Notes under the pieces: model-generated
Seen by the model: only the letters and a program-made list of their open reading frames with translations
Databases searched by the model: none
Told to the model about the DNA's origin: nothing
In this document: piece by piece, positions 23,259 to 32,354 of the stretch
How the letters are laid out: every line of letters starts with the position of its first letter
Position numbering within the stretch: the first letter of the stretch is position 1
Position numbers and translations under genes: made by a program
Assembly (NCBI RefSeq): GCF_009380155.1
Contig: NZ_WHUV01000002.1
Span: forward strand, 310,001 to 374,000
From: Pseudomonas piscis
Lineage (GTDB): Bacteria > Pseudomonadota > Gammaproteobacteria > Pseudomonadales > Pseudomonadaceae
Direction: 5' to 3'
DNA: 64,000 nt

Positions 23259-24410
23259 CTACGGCAGTTGCAACTGCTGTGCGGCAGGCGCCTGCAGGTC
23301 GCGCTCGGGGATTTCCCAGACGATCAGCCGCGGCGGTGTCTGCTTGAACGCCGGGCTGGCGAAGTAGGCATTGGCGGCCCCGGCGAACTCGCCGCCGTCC
23401 TTGGCGAAGTTGCCCAGGGGCGCGCCGAGGGCGAGCTGGAGGAACCCGGCAAAGTTCGAGTGACGAGAAAACGAGGTGCCGATCAGCACGCTGTTGGGGA
23501 GGTTGGCGTCCCCCAGCAGGTCATCCAGGCTTTGCTCGGCCGCGCTCGGGGTGGCCTGGCTCTGGCTGATCCGGCTGGCGGCAACCCACTGTCGGGGTGG
23601 TTGCAGGCGTTGTGGCAGCCAGTCGATGCCCGCCAGCCGCACCAGGTCCCCGGGTTGCGGGGCAGGGGCTGTCTGTTCGAGAACGAAGGCCGCCGCCGGT
23701 GTCGGTTGCACCGGCATGGCGCGCACCGTTTGGGCGATGGCTTGGGCAGCGGCCTGGGCGCCGCTCTCGCTCCAGTGGGTGTCGGTCCGCAGGAAGGCGT
23801 CGCTGCCCAGGGGCGCCAGGGCAGGGGTCAGGTCCAGGGTCCGGACGCCGGCCTGCCGCAGCCGGTCGAGCCAGGCGCGGGTACGCATTTGCAGGGCCGG
23901 CGCCCGGGGCAGGCCGCAAAGCTGGTCGGCGGCGATGCGGCTCTTGTCCGGAACCACCGCCACCAGCAGCTCGATGCCGCGTTCTTGCAGGCGCCTTTGC
24001 AGTTCGAGCACGCCCCGGACCTTGCTCGCGGCATTGGCCTGGGCATTGGGGTACAAACGCAATTCGTCGCTGAGGAACAACCAGCCGGGGCAGCCCTGGC
24101 GTACCCGGGGCCCGAGGTCGCCGAGCAGCAGCCAGCTGCCGCCGCGTTCCAGCTCGGCCGCTTGGCGGGCCAGGGGCGCCTCCTGCAATTGCTTGGCGAA
24201 GCGCCGGGTGAGTTCGCCGTGCAGCAGCATGTCGCGGTCCACGTGCTGGGGGAGGAAACTGACCGGCCCCTTTAACATCAGCCACAGGCAGGAGAACAAT
24301 CCGGCGGTCAGGAACAGGGCCAGGACCCAGCCGGCCAATGGGCTGGCTCGCAGGTCCAGGGCACTGGGCGCGACAGGGGCGATGGAGGACGAGGCGGCTG
24401 GCTGCTTCAT
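23259..24410 (-). CDS. wssI: WssI: AlgJ/AlgX-like SGNH cellulose O-acetylation protein
   Basis: A 383-residue membrane-anchored periplasmic protein. One N-terminal helix (GWVLALFLTAGLFSCLWLML, ~27-46) precedes an SGNH-type domain of the AlgJ/AlgX family. The signature FLRTDTHWSESGAQA (D210, H212, W213) is the Asp-His pair, and IGTSFSRHSNF near residue 307 contains the nucleophile Ser. It is predicted to transfer acetyl groups delivered by the MBOAT partner WssH onto cellulose. The start at 24410 overlaps the wssH stop (TGATG). It is the last gene of the operon here; a wssJ homologue would normally follow and is absent. Confidence 0.9.
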   Translation of the reverse strand: MKQPAASSSIAPVAPSALDLRASPLAGWVLALFLTAGLFSCLWLMLKGPVSFLPQHVDRDMLLHGELTRRFAKQLQEAPLARQAAELERGGSWLLLGDLGPRVRQGCPGWLFLSDELRLYPNAQANAASKVRGVLELQRRLQERGIELLVAVVPDKSRIAADQLCGLPRAPALQMRTRAWLDRLRQAGVRTLDLTPALAPLGSDAFLRTDTHWSESGAQAAAQAIAQTVRAMPVQPTPAAAFVLEQTAPAPQPGDLVRLAGIDWLPQRLQPPRQWVAASRISQSQATPSAAEQSLDDLLGDANLPNSVLIGTSFSRHSNFAGFLQLALGAPLGNFAKDGGEFAGAANAYFASPAFKQTPPRLIVWEIPERDLQAPAAQQLQLP

Positions 24411-25825
24411 CAGAATTGGAAGTACAGGAAGGGCACGGCATCGCGGCTGGCGATCAGGCTGATCGCCAGCAGGAAGCCGGCCACGGGCCAAAGGGCGGCC
24501 GCCAGCAGGAACCACCTGCGGTCGGCGTATCGGGCATGCACATGTGGTTGCACCAGCGGCGCGAGGATGCCGGCCAGGCCCAGCAGGGCCGCCACGCCGT
24601 GGGCCGGCCGCAGTGTCGCGGCCAGGGCGTCGCCCAGGGCCAGGCCGTGCCGGCCGAACTGGCCGGCGTACATGTCCAGGGCGCTGGCGAAGTCCGGTGC
24701 GCGGAACAGCGTCCAGGCCAGGCAGACGAACAGCAGCGTCGCGCAGTGGCTGGTCCAGCGCGGCAGGCTAGGCAACCGCGAGCGCGACCAGGCGCGATCG
24801 ACGCAGAGCGCCACGCCATGGGCCGATCCCCAGAGCAGGTAGTTCCAGCTGTCGCCGCCGTGCCACAGGCCGGCGATGGCCATGGTCAGGAACAGGTTGC
24901 GGTAGGTCTTCCAGGTACCCTTGCGGTTGCCGCCCAGGGCTATGTACAGGTAGTCGCGCAGCCAACTGGACAGCGACAGGTGCCAGCGCCGCCAGAAGTC
25001 CTGGATGCTGTAGGCCAGGTACGGGCGGTTGAAGTTCTCCGGGAAGTGGAAACCCAGCATCAGCCCCAGGCCGATGGCCATGGCGCTGTAGCCGGCGAAG
25101 TCGAAGAACAGTTGCAGCGAATAGGCCAGGCAGCCGATCCAGGCGTCGACGAAGGACGGCCGATCGAGGTGGAAGGCCAGGTCCACCAGGGGCGACAGGG
25201 TGTCGGCCACCAGTACCTTCATGCACAGGCCGATCATGAAGCGCCGGGCGCCCAGGGCGAAGTTCTGCGCGGTGAAGTAGCGCTGCGCAAGCTCCCGGCG
25301 TACCCAGTCGTAGCGGATGATCGGGCCCGCGATGGAGTGGCCGAACATCGAGAGGTAGGTGGCGTAGTTGACCAGGCTGCGTTCCACCGGCACCACATGG
25401 CGATGGACGTCCACCAGGTAGGAAATGGCCTGCAGCACGATGAACGACAAGCCCGCCGGCAGCGCCACCTTCTGCCACTCCATGGGCAGCGCGCCGTAGT
25501 GGCTGAGTAACTGGTTGAAGGTGGCGGCGAGGATGTTGGCGTACTTGTACCAGCACAGCACCAGGGTGTTGATCAGGATCAGCGCCGCCAGCAGTCGCAG
25601 GCGCCGTCGCGAGCCGTCGTCAGTGTGCGCCAGCAGCAGGCCGCCGCCCCAGGCCAGCACCGTCAAGGCCATGTGCAGCAACAGGAACAACGGGCTCAGC
25701 CAGCCATAGAACAGCCAACTGCCGACCAGCAGCACCAGGTTGCGCCAGGCTGGCCGGGCCAGGGCGTAGACCAGCAGGAACGCCGGCAGGAACAGGGTCA
25801 GGAACTCGAGCGAGGCGAAGACCAT
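24410..25825 (-). CDS. wssH: WssH: MBOAT-family O-acyltransferase (AlgI-like)
   Basis: A 471-residue polytopic protein of the membrane-bound O-acyltransferase family. It carries the AlgI-type start MVFASLEFLTLFLPAFLLVY, the RYDWVRRELAQR block, WRRWHLSLSSWLRDYLYI and, around residues 310-325, GLWHGGDSWNYLLWGSAHG holding the catalytic His. It passes acetyl groups from a cytoplasmic donor across the inner membrane to WssI/WssF for cellulose acetylation, by analogy with alginate. It lies 17 bp after wssG and is coupled to wssI by overlap. Confidence 0.93.
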   Translation of the reverse strand: MVFASLEFLTLFLPAFLLVYALARPAWRNLVLLVGSWLFYGWLSPLFLLLHMALTVLAWGGGLLLAHTDDGSRRRLRLLAALILINTLVLCWYKYANILAATFNQLLSHYGALPMEWQKVALPAGLSFIVLQAISYLVDVHRHVVPVERSLVNYATYLSMFGHSIAGPIIRYDWVRRELAQRYFTAQNFALGARRFMIGLCMKVLVADTLSPLVDLAFHLDRPSFVDAWIGCLAYSLQLFFDFAGYSAMAIGLGLMLGFHFPENFNRPYLAYSIQDFWRRWHLSLSSWLRDYLYIALGGNRKGTWKTYRNLFLTMAIAGLWHGGDSWNYLLWGSAHGVALCVDRAWSRSRLPSLPRWTSHCATLLFVCLAWTLFRAPDFASALDMYAGQFGRHGLALGDALAATLRPAHGVAALLGLAGILAPLVQPHVHARYADRRWFLLAAALWPVAGFLLAISLIASRDAVPFLYFQF

Positions 25826-25842
25826 GATTGGCGCTTATCCGC

Positions 25843-26517
25843 TCAGTGGGCCGAGCTGTCGGTGACCGCCAGCAGCCTCGGTCCGGCGGTGGAGGGCAGC
25901 AATAGCAGGCTGTAGCGCTGGCCGGCCTGCAGGGCGCCCAACTGCACCACCGGGCCGCTGTCCCGGCCATCGCAGTTGAGCTGTACCGCCAGTTCGCCAC
26001 GGGGGTTGAGTTCCTGGCGCCGGGGGTTGCCCGGGGCGGCCTTCTGGAACAGGTCCAGGTCGCGCCCGGCCAGGTTGATCCGGGGCGCCAGGCAGCTTGG
26101 GTCGGCATTGAACAGCGCCAGCGAGGCCTTGAGTTGATTGGGCAGCTCGAAGGTCTCGTTGATCGCCAGTTGGCGGATACCCTGGCCAGCCGCCAGGGCG
26201 AACACTGTGGTGAAGTCCCCGGCCGCCACTTCGATCTCCAGCGCAGATTGCTGGCCGTCACGGCTGAGCAGGCCCTTGAGCGGCTGGCCGCCCGGCACCG
26301 CGATAAAGGCGCTGACCGGTTCGGCGGCGCTCAGTACCAGGGCCGTGCCCGTACCCTCGGGGGTCAGTGTCAACGGCGTGTCGGCGACGTTGACCAGGCG
26401 CAGGTAGGCCGAGTCCCGGGCCGGGCCGGTGGGGTACAGGGCGATCGGTCCGGCGCTGGCATCCAGGCCCAGGAACAGCGCCGCCAGGGCAACGCAACAG
26501 CGCAGCGAAGGGTTCAT
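25843..26517 (-). CDS. wssG: WssG: AlgF-like periplasmic acetylation protein
   Basis: A 224-residue exported protein (signal peptide RCCVALAALFLGLDASAG) homologous to AlgF. The mature start GPIALYPTGPARDSAYLRLVNVADTPL and the C-terminal GQRYSLLLLPSTAGPRLLAV are typical of the family. AlgF is a periplasmic helper of polymer acetylation without a known catalytic motif. The start ATG at 26517 overlaps the wssF stop (ATGA). It lies between the SGNH and MBOAT genes, as in the P. fluorescens wss operon. Confidence 0.9.
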   Translation of the reverse strand: MNPSLRCCVALAALFLGLDASAGPIALYPTGPARDSAYLRLVNVADTPLTLTPEGTGTALVLSAAEPVSAFIAVPGGQPLKGLLSRDGQQSALEIEVAAGDFTTVFALAAGQGIRQLAINETFELPNQLKASLALFNADPSCLAPRINLAGRDLDLFQKAAPGNPRRQELNPRGELAVQLNCDGRDSGPVVQLGALQAGQRYSLLLLPSTAGPRLLAVTDSSAH

Positions 26518-27200
26518 GGCTGGTTCCCCTTGACCGCCTGGGCCGGCAGCTGGCTCATGGCCCCGCCTATGGCATTGGCCCAGGCCTTGTAGCCGGCGAT
26601 GGTGAAGTGCTGGCCGTCGGAGGTGACCCACTGGCCCGGCTTGGAGAAACGGGTGGAGTCGATGTAGGTGCAGGGCGCGACCATGTTGGCCAGGGTGGCG
26701 GCCACCAACTGCGTACGCACCTGGTTCTTGCTGTACTGGTTTTCATGGATATCGCCGCCGTTGGCCTTGCCCCAGGCCGGGCCGACCCACACGCATTTGG
26801 CGCCGCTGGCGGCTATCTGCCGGGTCAGGGCGGTGACGCTCTGGTAGGCCCAGACCTTGGGAAACGGCGTGCTCTTGTAGGACGCCAGGGTGTCGCCAAT
26901 GATCAGCACCACCAGGTCCGGCCGGTCCTTGGCGATCACCTCCTTGATCGGTTGGGTGTCCATGGTCCCGCGGGTGTGGATCACGATCTTGCCGCCCGGG
27001 TCGCGGGTCGCGCCGCAGTCCAGCTTGAGCTTGGGAACCATCCAGTCCTCGGCGTTGGCGCCACAGGCGCCGATGGCATGCACCTGGGCGCCCTGGCGGG
27101 TCAGCTCGTCATACAGGGGATTCATCAGCGAATCGGGAAAACTCATGTGGCTTTCACCGATCACCAGCAGGGTCAGTCCAGCCAATACGGAAGATGCCAT
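26514..27200 (-). CDS. wssF: WssF: SGNH/GDSL hydrolase-fold protein of cellulose acetylation
   Basis: A 228-residue SGNH-fold protein. Block I is LLVIGESHMSFPDS (Ser17 in GESH), the oxyanion region is VVLIIGDTLAS, and block V is TSDGQHFTIAGYKAWANAI with the Asp-His pair. In SBW25 the gene order wssE-F-G-H-I matches, and WssF is proposed to present or transfer acyl groups. No standard signal peptide is obvious, because the short hydrophobic start runs straight into the catalytic strand; the site of action is therefore uncertain. It lies 18 bp after wssE. Confidence 0.87.
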   Translation of the reverse strand: MASSVLAGLTLLVIGESHMSFPDSLMNPLYDELTRQGAQVHAIGACGANAEDWMVPKLKLDCGATRDPGGKIVIHTRGTMDTQPIKEVIAKDRPDLVVLIIGDTLASYKSTPFPKVWAYQSVTALTRQIAASGAKCVWVGPAWGKANGGDIHENQYSKNQVRTQLVAATLANMVAPCTYIDSTRFSKPGQWVTSDGQHFTIAGYKAWANAIGGAMSQLPAQAVKGNQP

Positions 27201-27218
27201 CGATCATGCCTCGTTGAA

Positions 27219-30200
27219 TCAATAGGAATTCGAATAGGGGGAGCCGAACGGACTGACCGGCAGGCTCATTGGCCCGGTCATGTCCTCGAAGGTGTATCGC
27301 AGGTACAGGCCTGCGGCGAACTGGCGGTAGTCGCTGGCGTTGTCCAGGCCCAGGCTGGCGCCCAGGAAGAACCGCGAGCCGAACTTGTACTCGCCGGCGG
27401 CGTTGAGGCTGTAGCCCAGGCCGGTCTTGCTGCTGCCGGAGTAGCGCGACAGCCCGACGGCATCGGCGTTGCCCTGCAGGTCCCGGTGCCCGGGGAAGAT
27501 CGGCGCACCATCCTGGCCGATGTGCTGGACCCCCAGTGAACCGCGCAACCGGTAGGTGAAGCGTTCGGTACGCTGGGCCCAACTGACCGGTACGCCGAGG
27601 GCGAAGAAGGTCTGCGGGCTGAAGTAGCCACCGTGGCCGTAGGTGTAGAAACCCTGGTTTTCCCCGTAGCGCAGGGCCGATCCGCTCAAGCCCAGGGTGA
27701 GGATGCGGTCCTCGGCGTTCTGCAGGTACCAGTAGATGCCGCTGCCCAGTTCCAGGCGATCGTTGGACTCGACGTTGTTGCCCAGCAGCTTGTGGGCCGA
27801 GGCATAGCCATAGGCGCCCATGCGCTGGTCGTCGTAGCTCAGTTCGCCGCGCACGCCGTTGGCGGTGACACCGCCCCAGCGCTTGCCGCTGCGCGGGTCG
27901 CGCGAGCCGGCGAAGGAGGTCAGGCTGTCGATCACCGGGCGCCGTGACAGGCTCACGCCGTAGCGATAGTCCGGGTCGGCCGCGAACGGCCGGTTCAGGC
28001 TGATCCCGCCGATCGCCGTGCTGTAGGTGAACCCCAGGGGGCTGACTCCGGCATCGGCCTTAAGGCCCAGGTCGCGGTCCTGGTAGGCAAGGGCGAAGCC
28101 AACCCCGCTGTCTTTTTGCGAACCCACCGGAGCCAGGGTGCTGGTACCGAAGCGGGCCGCCGCGTCGCCCTTGGGGCTGCCGGCGTACAGGGTCACCGGA
28201 GTCACCCGCAAGGCCAGGCTGGCACTGCTGTCGTCCAGGGGCAGGGAAAGCTCGAAGGGCGCCTCGATATCCAGCAACCGGCCCAGGCCCTTCTCGCTGT
28301 TGTTGGCCCGTACCGTCAGGCCCTGCACCGCGTAGCCGGTGCTTTCGGCGGCCAGTTGATCAAGCTCACGGCGCGCCGGGCTCGGGCTGTCGGCCCAGGC
28401 CGGTTCTGGTCCCTGGGTATCATCGTCCCGGGCATAGGGATCGACCTGGCCGGCGCTGTCGGCCACGCCCCGGCCTTGTCCCGGATCCACCAGCGGCGGG
28501 AACCCCGAGTCGGGCCCTGGGTGCCTGCGCCGGCCCTGGGGCACCGCTGGCGGCACCAGCTCGGCACTGGCCAGGGTAGTGGCCTCGCGGCGTTGGCCGG
28601 GCAGGCCGACGAAGGGATTGAACGGCCTGGGCCGGGCGGCGGGACGCAGCACCAGGCGCTCGGTTCGTTGGCTGTCCTCGATGGCCACCGCCTTGCGCAG
28701 CAGCCTGCTGGCTTCGGCGCTGTTGCCCAGGCGACGGTAGATCCGCGCGCCCTGGGTCAGCACCTGGGGATCCTCGGGTTCCAGCTCCAGGGCCCTGGCG
28801 ACGGATTTTTCCGCGGTGCCACGGTCCCGGCCCTTGAGTGCGATATCCGCCAGGCCCAGGTGCAGGCGGGCGTTGCGCGGGTCGCCCTGGAGTAATGGGG
28901 CGTAGAGCTGGCGGGCTTTTTCCGGGTTGCCACTGGCGGCGTACATCTGCGCCAGGGAGGTCACGCCCGGGGCTGCGGCGGGGCGTTCGGCCAGGGCCGG
29001 GGAGAGCACGTCGTAGGCCGCCACCAGGTCGTTGCGCTCGCGCAGCGCGTCGGCCTGCCTGACCCGGTACAGGTACAGCAGGTCGGCATGCTGCTGGCGG
29101 CTGTCCTCGTCCATGGGCTGGTCTTGCCAGTGCCGCAGGATGTCGCCAGCCTCGGCGTCCTGGCCGGCCTTGAGCAGCACCCCGGCATACAGCAGTTGCG
29201 ACTGGGCGTCAGTGGCGGGGGAGCGTTCCAGCAACTGGCGCATCAGGCCGATGCCGTGCTGCGGATCGCCGGCTTCGGCGTAGGCCGCGGCCAGCACCGC
29301 CACGCGGGTGGGCTTGTCGCGGGTCAGCGGGGCGCTGTCGTCCAGCAGGGCCCAGGCTTCCTGGCGCTGGCCACGGCGGGCCATGTCCACTGCCTGCTCG
29401 GTCTGGATATGCAGGCGGATATCCAGGTCCAGTTCATTCATATCGTCGCTGCGCCGGCCCGCCGGAACCTGTTCCAGGCTGCGCCGGGCCTTGCGCCATT
29501 CGCCCAGTTCGGCCGACAGCAGGGTGCTGGCGTAGAGCGCGTCGGCCTGGCCGGGCTGGCGCTTGAGGGCCTGCTCCATCAGGTCGCGGGCGGCCTGGGC
29601 CTGGCCGCTGCGCAGCAGGACCCGGGCCAGGGCGAAGCGGGTCCAGGCATTGTCCGGATCGTCGGCCAGGGCCTGCTGGTAGGCCTTGCGGGCACCCGCC
29701 AGGTCGCCCCGGCGTTCGGCCAGCTTGGCCACCTGGGTCGCACGCAGGGCGCGAATGTGCACGCTGGGCGCCAGGCGCGCCTGTTGCGCCGGGCCCAGGC
29801 CGTCGATCAGGCGCAGTGCTTCTTCGGCACGCCCGGCCTGGGACAACAGGTTGACCAGGCCGCCCAGGGCATCGGGGTAATCCGGCTTGCGGGCCAGGAC
29901 CTCGCGATAGCCGGCCTCGGCTTCGCGCCGCTGGCCCATGCGCGCCTGCAATCCGGCCAGGGCCGTGGGGCCTGCCGGTTCCAGGGGATTGCGAGCAAGG
30001 GCCTGGTCGATGGCCGCCCGGGCCTCGGTGTAGCGCCCGGCCCGCTGTTCTTGCTCGGCGCGGGCCAGCAGGCGCCAGTAGCGCACGTCCTCCAGGGCGC
30101 TTCGCCATTGACCGCCGCCGGGGGCCTGGGTCGCCCGTTGCAGGTAGTCCTGGGCTTCGTCCAGGCGCTTCTGTTGCTGGCGCAGGATGCCCATGCCGCC

Positions 30201-31127
30201 CAGGGCGTCGTAGTCGTTGGGTTGCACCAGCAGGCGCGCCTGGAAAGCTTGCTCGGCGCCGGCCAGGTTGCCGTTGTCCAGGGCCTGGAGGCCCCGGGCC
30301 ACCTGTGGGTCGCGGCGCCAGCCGGAGCCGCTGCGACCCTGGGCGATGCCCTTGTTCATCAGGTTGCGGATTTCCTGGTCGTCGGGGTGGGCCTCCAGGT
30401 ATTGGCGGAACAGCGATACCTGGTCCCGCGATGGCGGGCCGAGCCATTGCAAGGCGAAGCGCCAGGTCTGGTCGGCATTGCCGCCGATGTCCGGGTTGTG
30501 CGAGAGCCGGGCCAGGGCCCGGATGCCTTCCGGCCGGCTGTCCGGGTTGCGTGCCAGGTGCAGGGCCAGGAACAAGGCCAGGATCGAGTCGTCCGGGCGT
30601 TCGCGCTGCAGACGCTCCAGGCCGACACGAGCCGCGGGCCAGCCACCGCTGGCGAAACCCAGGGTGTTGTAGTACTCGCGGGCGATCAGGCCCTGGGGTT
30701 GGCGTCCGCCCAGCAGTTGGCGGTAGACCTGCACGGCTTCGTCACGCTGCTCGGCATCGCTCAGTTCGCGGGCTTGTTCCAGCAACTGCTGCTGGGATTG
30801 CGGGCTCAGGGCGATGTCCTGTTGCAGTTGCAAGGCCTGGCGCGGCATCGGCGTGAGCGCTTGCAGCCGGGTCAGGTAGGCCTGGGCCTCGGCCATGCGC
30901 TTGCGCTGCAGGCTGATCAGGCCCAGGCCGTACAGGGCGTCGGGTTGTTCCGGAGCCAGGTTGAGCAGCTTGTTCCAGGCTTCGGCGGCCCGCTCGGGGT
31001 GCTCCTTGGCCTGCCAGTAGTAACCCTGCTGGATCAGCAGCGCCTCGGGGCCGCCGGCCTGGTCGGCGAGGACCCAGGTGCAGCCCAGCAGGGTCCAAGT
31101 GGCCAGGACTAGCCTTGGCTTGCGCAT
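27219..31127 (-). CDS. wssE: WssE/BcsC: TPR and outer-membrane cellulose export protein
   Basis: A 1302-residue outer-membrane secretin-like pore. It has a signal peptide (RLVLATWTLLGCTWVLADQ) and about 900 residues of tetratricopeptide repeats, for example AWNKLLNLAPEQPDALYGLG and ALDNGNLAGAEQAFQARLL. The C-terminal BcsC barrel domain of ~340 residues contains blocks such as RGELSYDDQRMGAYGYASA and GLGYSLNAAGEYKFG. The TPR part spans the periplasm and binds the acetylation machinery, and the barrel exports the chain. The ATG at 31127 has a GGGAGG ribosome site inside the bcsZ end, so the two overlap by 19 bp. It is somewhat longer than E. coli BcsC, as usual for Pseudomonas WssE. Confidence 0.93.
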   Translation of the reverse strand: MRKPRLVLATWTLLGCTWVLADQAGGPEALLIQQGYYWQAKEHPERAAEAWNKLLNLAPEQPDALYGLGLISLQRKRMAEAQAYLTRLQALTPMPRQALQLQQDIALSPQSQQQLLEQARELSDAEQRDEAVQVYRQLLGGRQPQGLIAREYYNTLGFASGGWPAARVGLERLQRERPDDSILALFLALHLARNPDSRPEGIRALARLSHNPDIGGNADQTWRFALQWLGPPSRDQVSLFRQYLEAHPDDQEIRNLMNKGIAQGRSGSGWRRDPQVARGLQALDNGNLAGAEQAFQARLLVQPNDYDALGGMGILRQQQKRLDEAQDYLQRATQAPGGGQWRSALEDVRYWRLLARAEQEQRAGRYTEARAAIDQALARNPLEPAGPTALAGLQARMGQRREAEAGYREVLARKPDYPDALGGLVNLLSQAGRAEEALRLIDGLGPAQQARLAPSVHIRALRATQVAKLAERRGDLAGARKAYQQALADDPDNAWTRFALARVLLRSGQAQAARDLMEQALKRQPGQADALYASTLLSAELGEWRKARRSLEQVPAGRRSDDMNELDLDIRLHIQTEQAVDMARRGQRQEAWALLDDSAPLTRDKPTRVAVLAAAYAEAGDPQHGIGLMRQLLERSPATDAQSQLLYAGVLLKAGQDAEAGDILRHWQDQPMDEDSRQQHADLLYLYRVRQADALRERNDLVAAYDVLSPALAERPAAAPGVTSLAQMYAASGNPEKARQLYAPLLQGDPRNARLHLGLADIALKGRDRGTAEKSVARALELEPEDPQVLTQGARIYRRLGNSAEASRLLRKAVAIEDSQRTERLVLRPAARPRPFNPFVGLPGQRREATTLASAELVPPAVPQGRRRHPGPDSGFPPLVDPGQGRGVADSAGQVDPYARDDDTQGPEPAWADSPSPARRELDQLAAESTGYAVQGLTVRANNSEKGLGRLLDIEAPFELSLPLDDSSASLALRVTPVTLYAGSPKGDAAARFGTSTLAPVGSQKDSGVGFALAYQDRDLGLKADAGVSPLGFTYSTAIGGISLNRPFAADPDYRYGVSLSRRPVIDSLTSFAGSRDPRSGKRWGGVTANGVRGELSYDDQRMGAYGYASAHKLLGNNVESNDRLELGSGIYWYLQNAEDRILTLGLSGSALRYGENQGFYTYGHGGYFSPQTFFALGVPVSWAQRTERFTYRLRGSLGVQHIGQDGAPIFPGHRDLQGNADAVGLSRYSGSSKTGLGYSLNAAGEYKFGSRFFLGASLGLDNASDYRQFAAGLYLRYTFEDMTGPMSLPVSPFGSPYSNSY

Positions 31128-32341
31128 GCGGCCTCCCATGGCAGCCCGAGGGTGCCGTCCTGGTTGAAGTGGTAGCGTTTTTCGCTGAAGCCCAGGGAAA
31201 ACAGGCTGAGCATCAGGTGGTAGTACTGGTGCTGCTGGTGGGCCGGGTTGGCCGGGTCGCGGTAGTTGGCGATGGCCTGGTCGACGATGCGCTGCTGCTG
31301 CTCGGCCAGCAACGGCTGGCCCTTGGCGCGAAAGTACGGCACCAGGGCGGCGGAGAATCCGTAGGGTCCGAGGCCTTCGGTACGGCCGCTGAGGACCTCG
31401 ACCTTCTCCGGCGGGGTGCCACTGGAGGCCGTGGCGCGGGCCATGCCATCCAGGTGCTGGAGCAGCTTTGCGGCCAGGGGATCGCTGGCTGGGGTCAGGC
31501 CGGCCCAGAGATAGACGCGGATCGCATCGTAGCTGCCGACCTGGTTGCTGAAAGGGTCGACGACGAAGAGTCCCCGGTCCAGGTCGGTGGCTCTGTAGGC
31601 CACCCAGTCCGGGACGAAACCGTAGCGGTTCATGTCCTTGTCGGCGACCATCGCCAGGGTGTTCTCGGCCACTTCGCGCCAGGGGCCGCCGGGGCCTTCG
31701 CGGGTGAAACGCCGCAGCAGCGGCAGCGGCAGGTAGCTGGCGTTGAAGCGCCACAGCTGGTCCGGGTGCTCGAAGCCCACCGGCCCCGGCAGCAGCATCC
31801 GGCCCAGGCCGGGAATCGGCTTGACCAGGGTCTTCTCGACATTGGCCAGCAGTTGGCGGGCCGCGTTGCGATAGTCCGGCTTGTGCCACAGGCGATCGGC
31901 CTCCAGCAGGGCGAAGGCGAACCACAGGTCGGCGTCGCTGGCCGAGTTCTGGTCGAGGATGCCCCAGGTGCCATCAGGCCTGGCGCCCCACAGCCAGCCG
32001 GGCAGGTTGTGGGCCGGATCGCTGCCGGCCAGGTTGTCGCGGGTCCAGCGCCACAGGCGTTCGAAGCTCTCGGGGTCATTGGCCACCAGGGCGAAGAACA
32101 TGCCGTAGGACTGCCCCTCGGAACTGCTCTGGTTGGGGTCCATGCTGGAGCCGAGCATGCGCCCGTCGGCCTGGACAAAACGCTGGGCGTAGTCCTGCCA
32201 CAGGGGCCAGGTCCGGGTCGGGCAGGTGTCGGCCTGGGCCATGCCCGGCACGGCCAGCGCGAGGGCCACGGCCAAGTGCGGCGCAGCCAGGGCCCGCGCC
32301 TGCCGGCAGAGCCGCGCAAGTGCTGAAAGACGTGTGCTCAT
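31109..32341 (-). CDS. wssD: WssD/BcsZ: periplasmic endo-1,4-beta-glucanase (GH8)
   Basis: A 410-residue glycoside hydrolase family 8 enzyme with a signal peptide ending ALALAVPGMAQA. The catalytic acid Glu75 lies in SSSEGQSYGMFFAL, and the base Asp272 in GSYDAIRVYLWAGL. The substrate cleft includes SASDADLWFAFALLEA. BcsZ trims nascent or misfolded cellulose in the periplasm and is needed for proper export or acetylation patterns. The gene starts 13 bp after wssC and overlaps wssE. Length is normal for the family. Confidence 0.95.
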   Translation of the reverse strand: MSTRLSALARLCRQARALAAPHLAVALALAVPGMAQADTCPTRTWPLWQDYAQRFVQADGRMLGSSMDPNQSSSEGQSYGMFFALVANDPESFERLWRWTRDNLAGSDPAHNLPGWLWGARPDGTWGILDQNSASDADLWFAFALLEADRLWHKPDYRNAARQLLANVEKTLVKPIPGLGRMLLPGPVGFEHPDQLWRFNASYLPLPLLRRFTREGPGGPWREVAENTLAMVADKDMNRYGFVPDWVAYRATDLDRGLFVVDPFSNQVGSYDAIRVYLWAGLTPASDPLAAKLLQHLDGMARATASSGTPPEKVEVLSGRTEGLGPYGFSAALVPYFRAKGQPLLAEQQQRIVDQAIANYRDPANPAHQQHQYYHLMLSLFSLGFSEKRYHFNQDGTLGLPWEAACASQG

Positions 32342-32354
32342 GGTCGCGGTCCCA

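Noticed and set aside
31128-31925. N-terminal extension of the BcsC gene
   Set aside because: It overlaps bcsZ for 800 bp; the signal peptide and GGGAGG point to the start at 31127.
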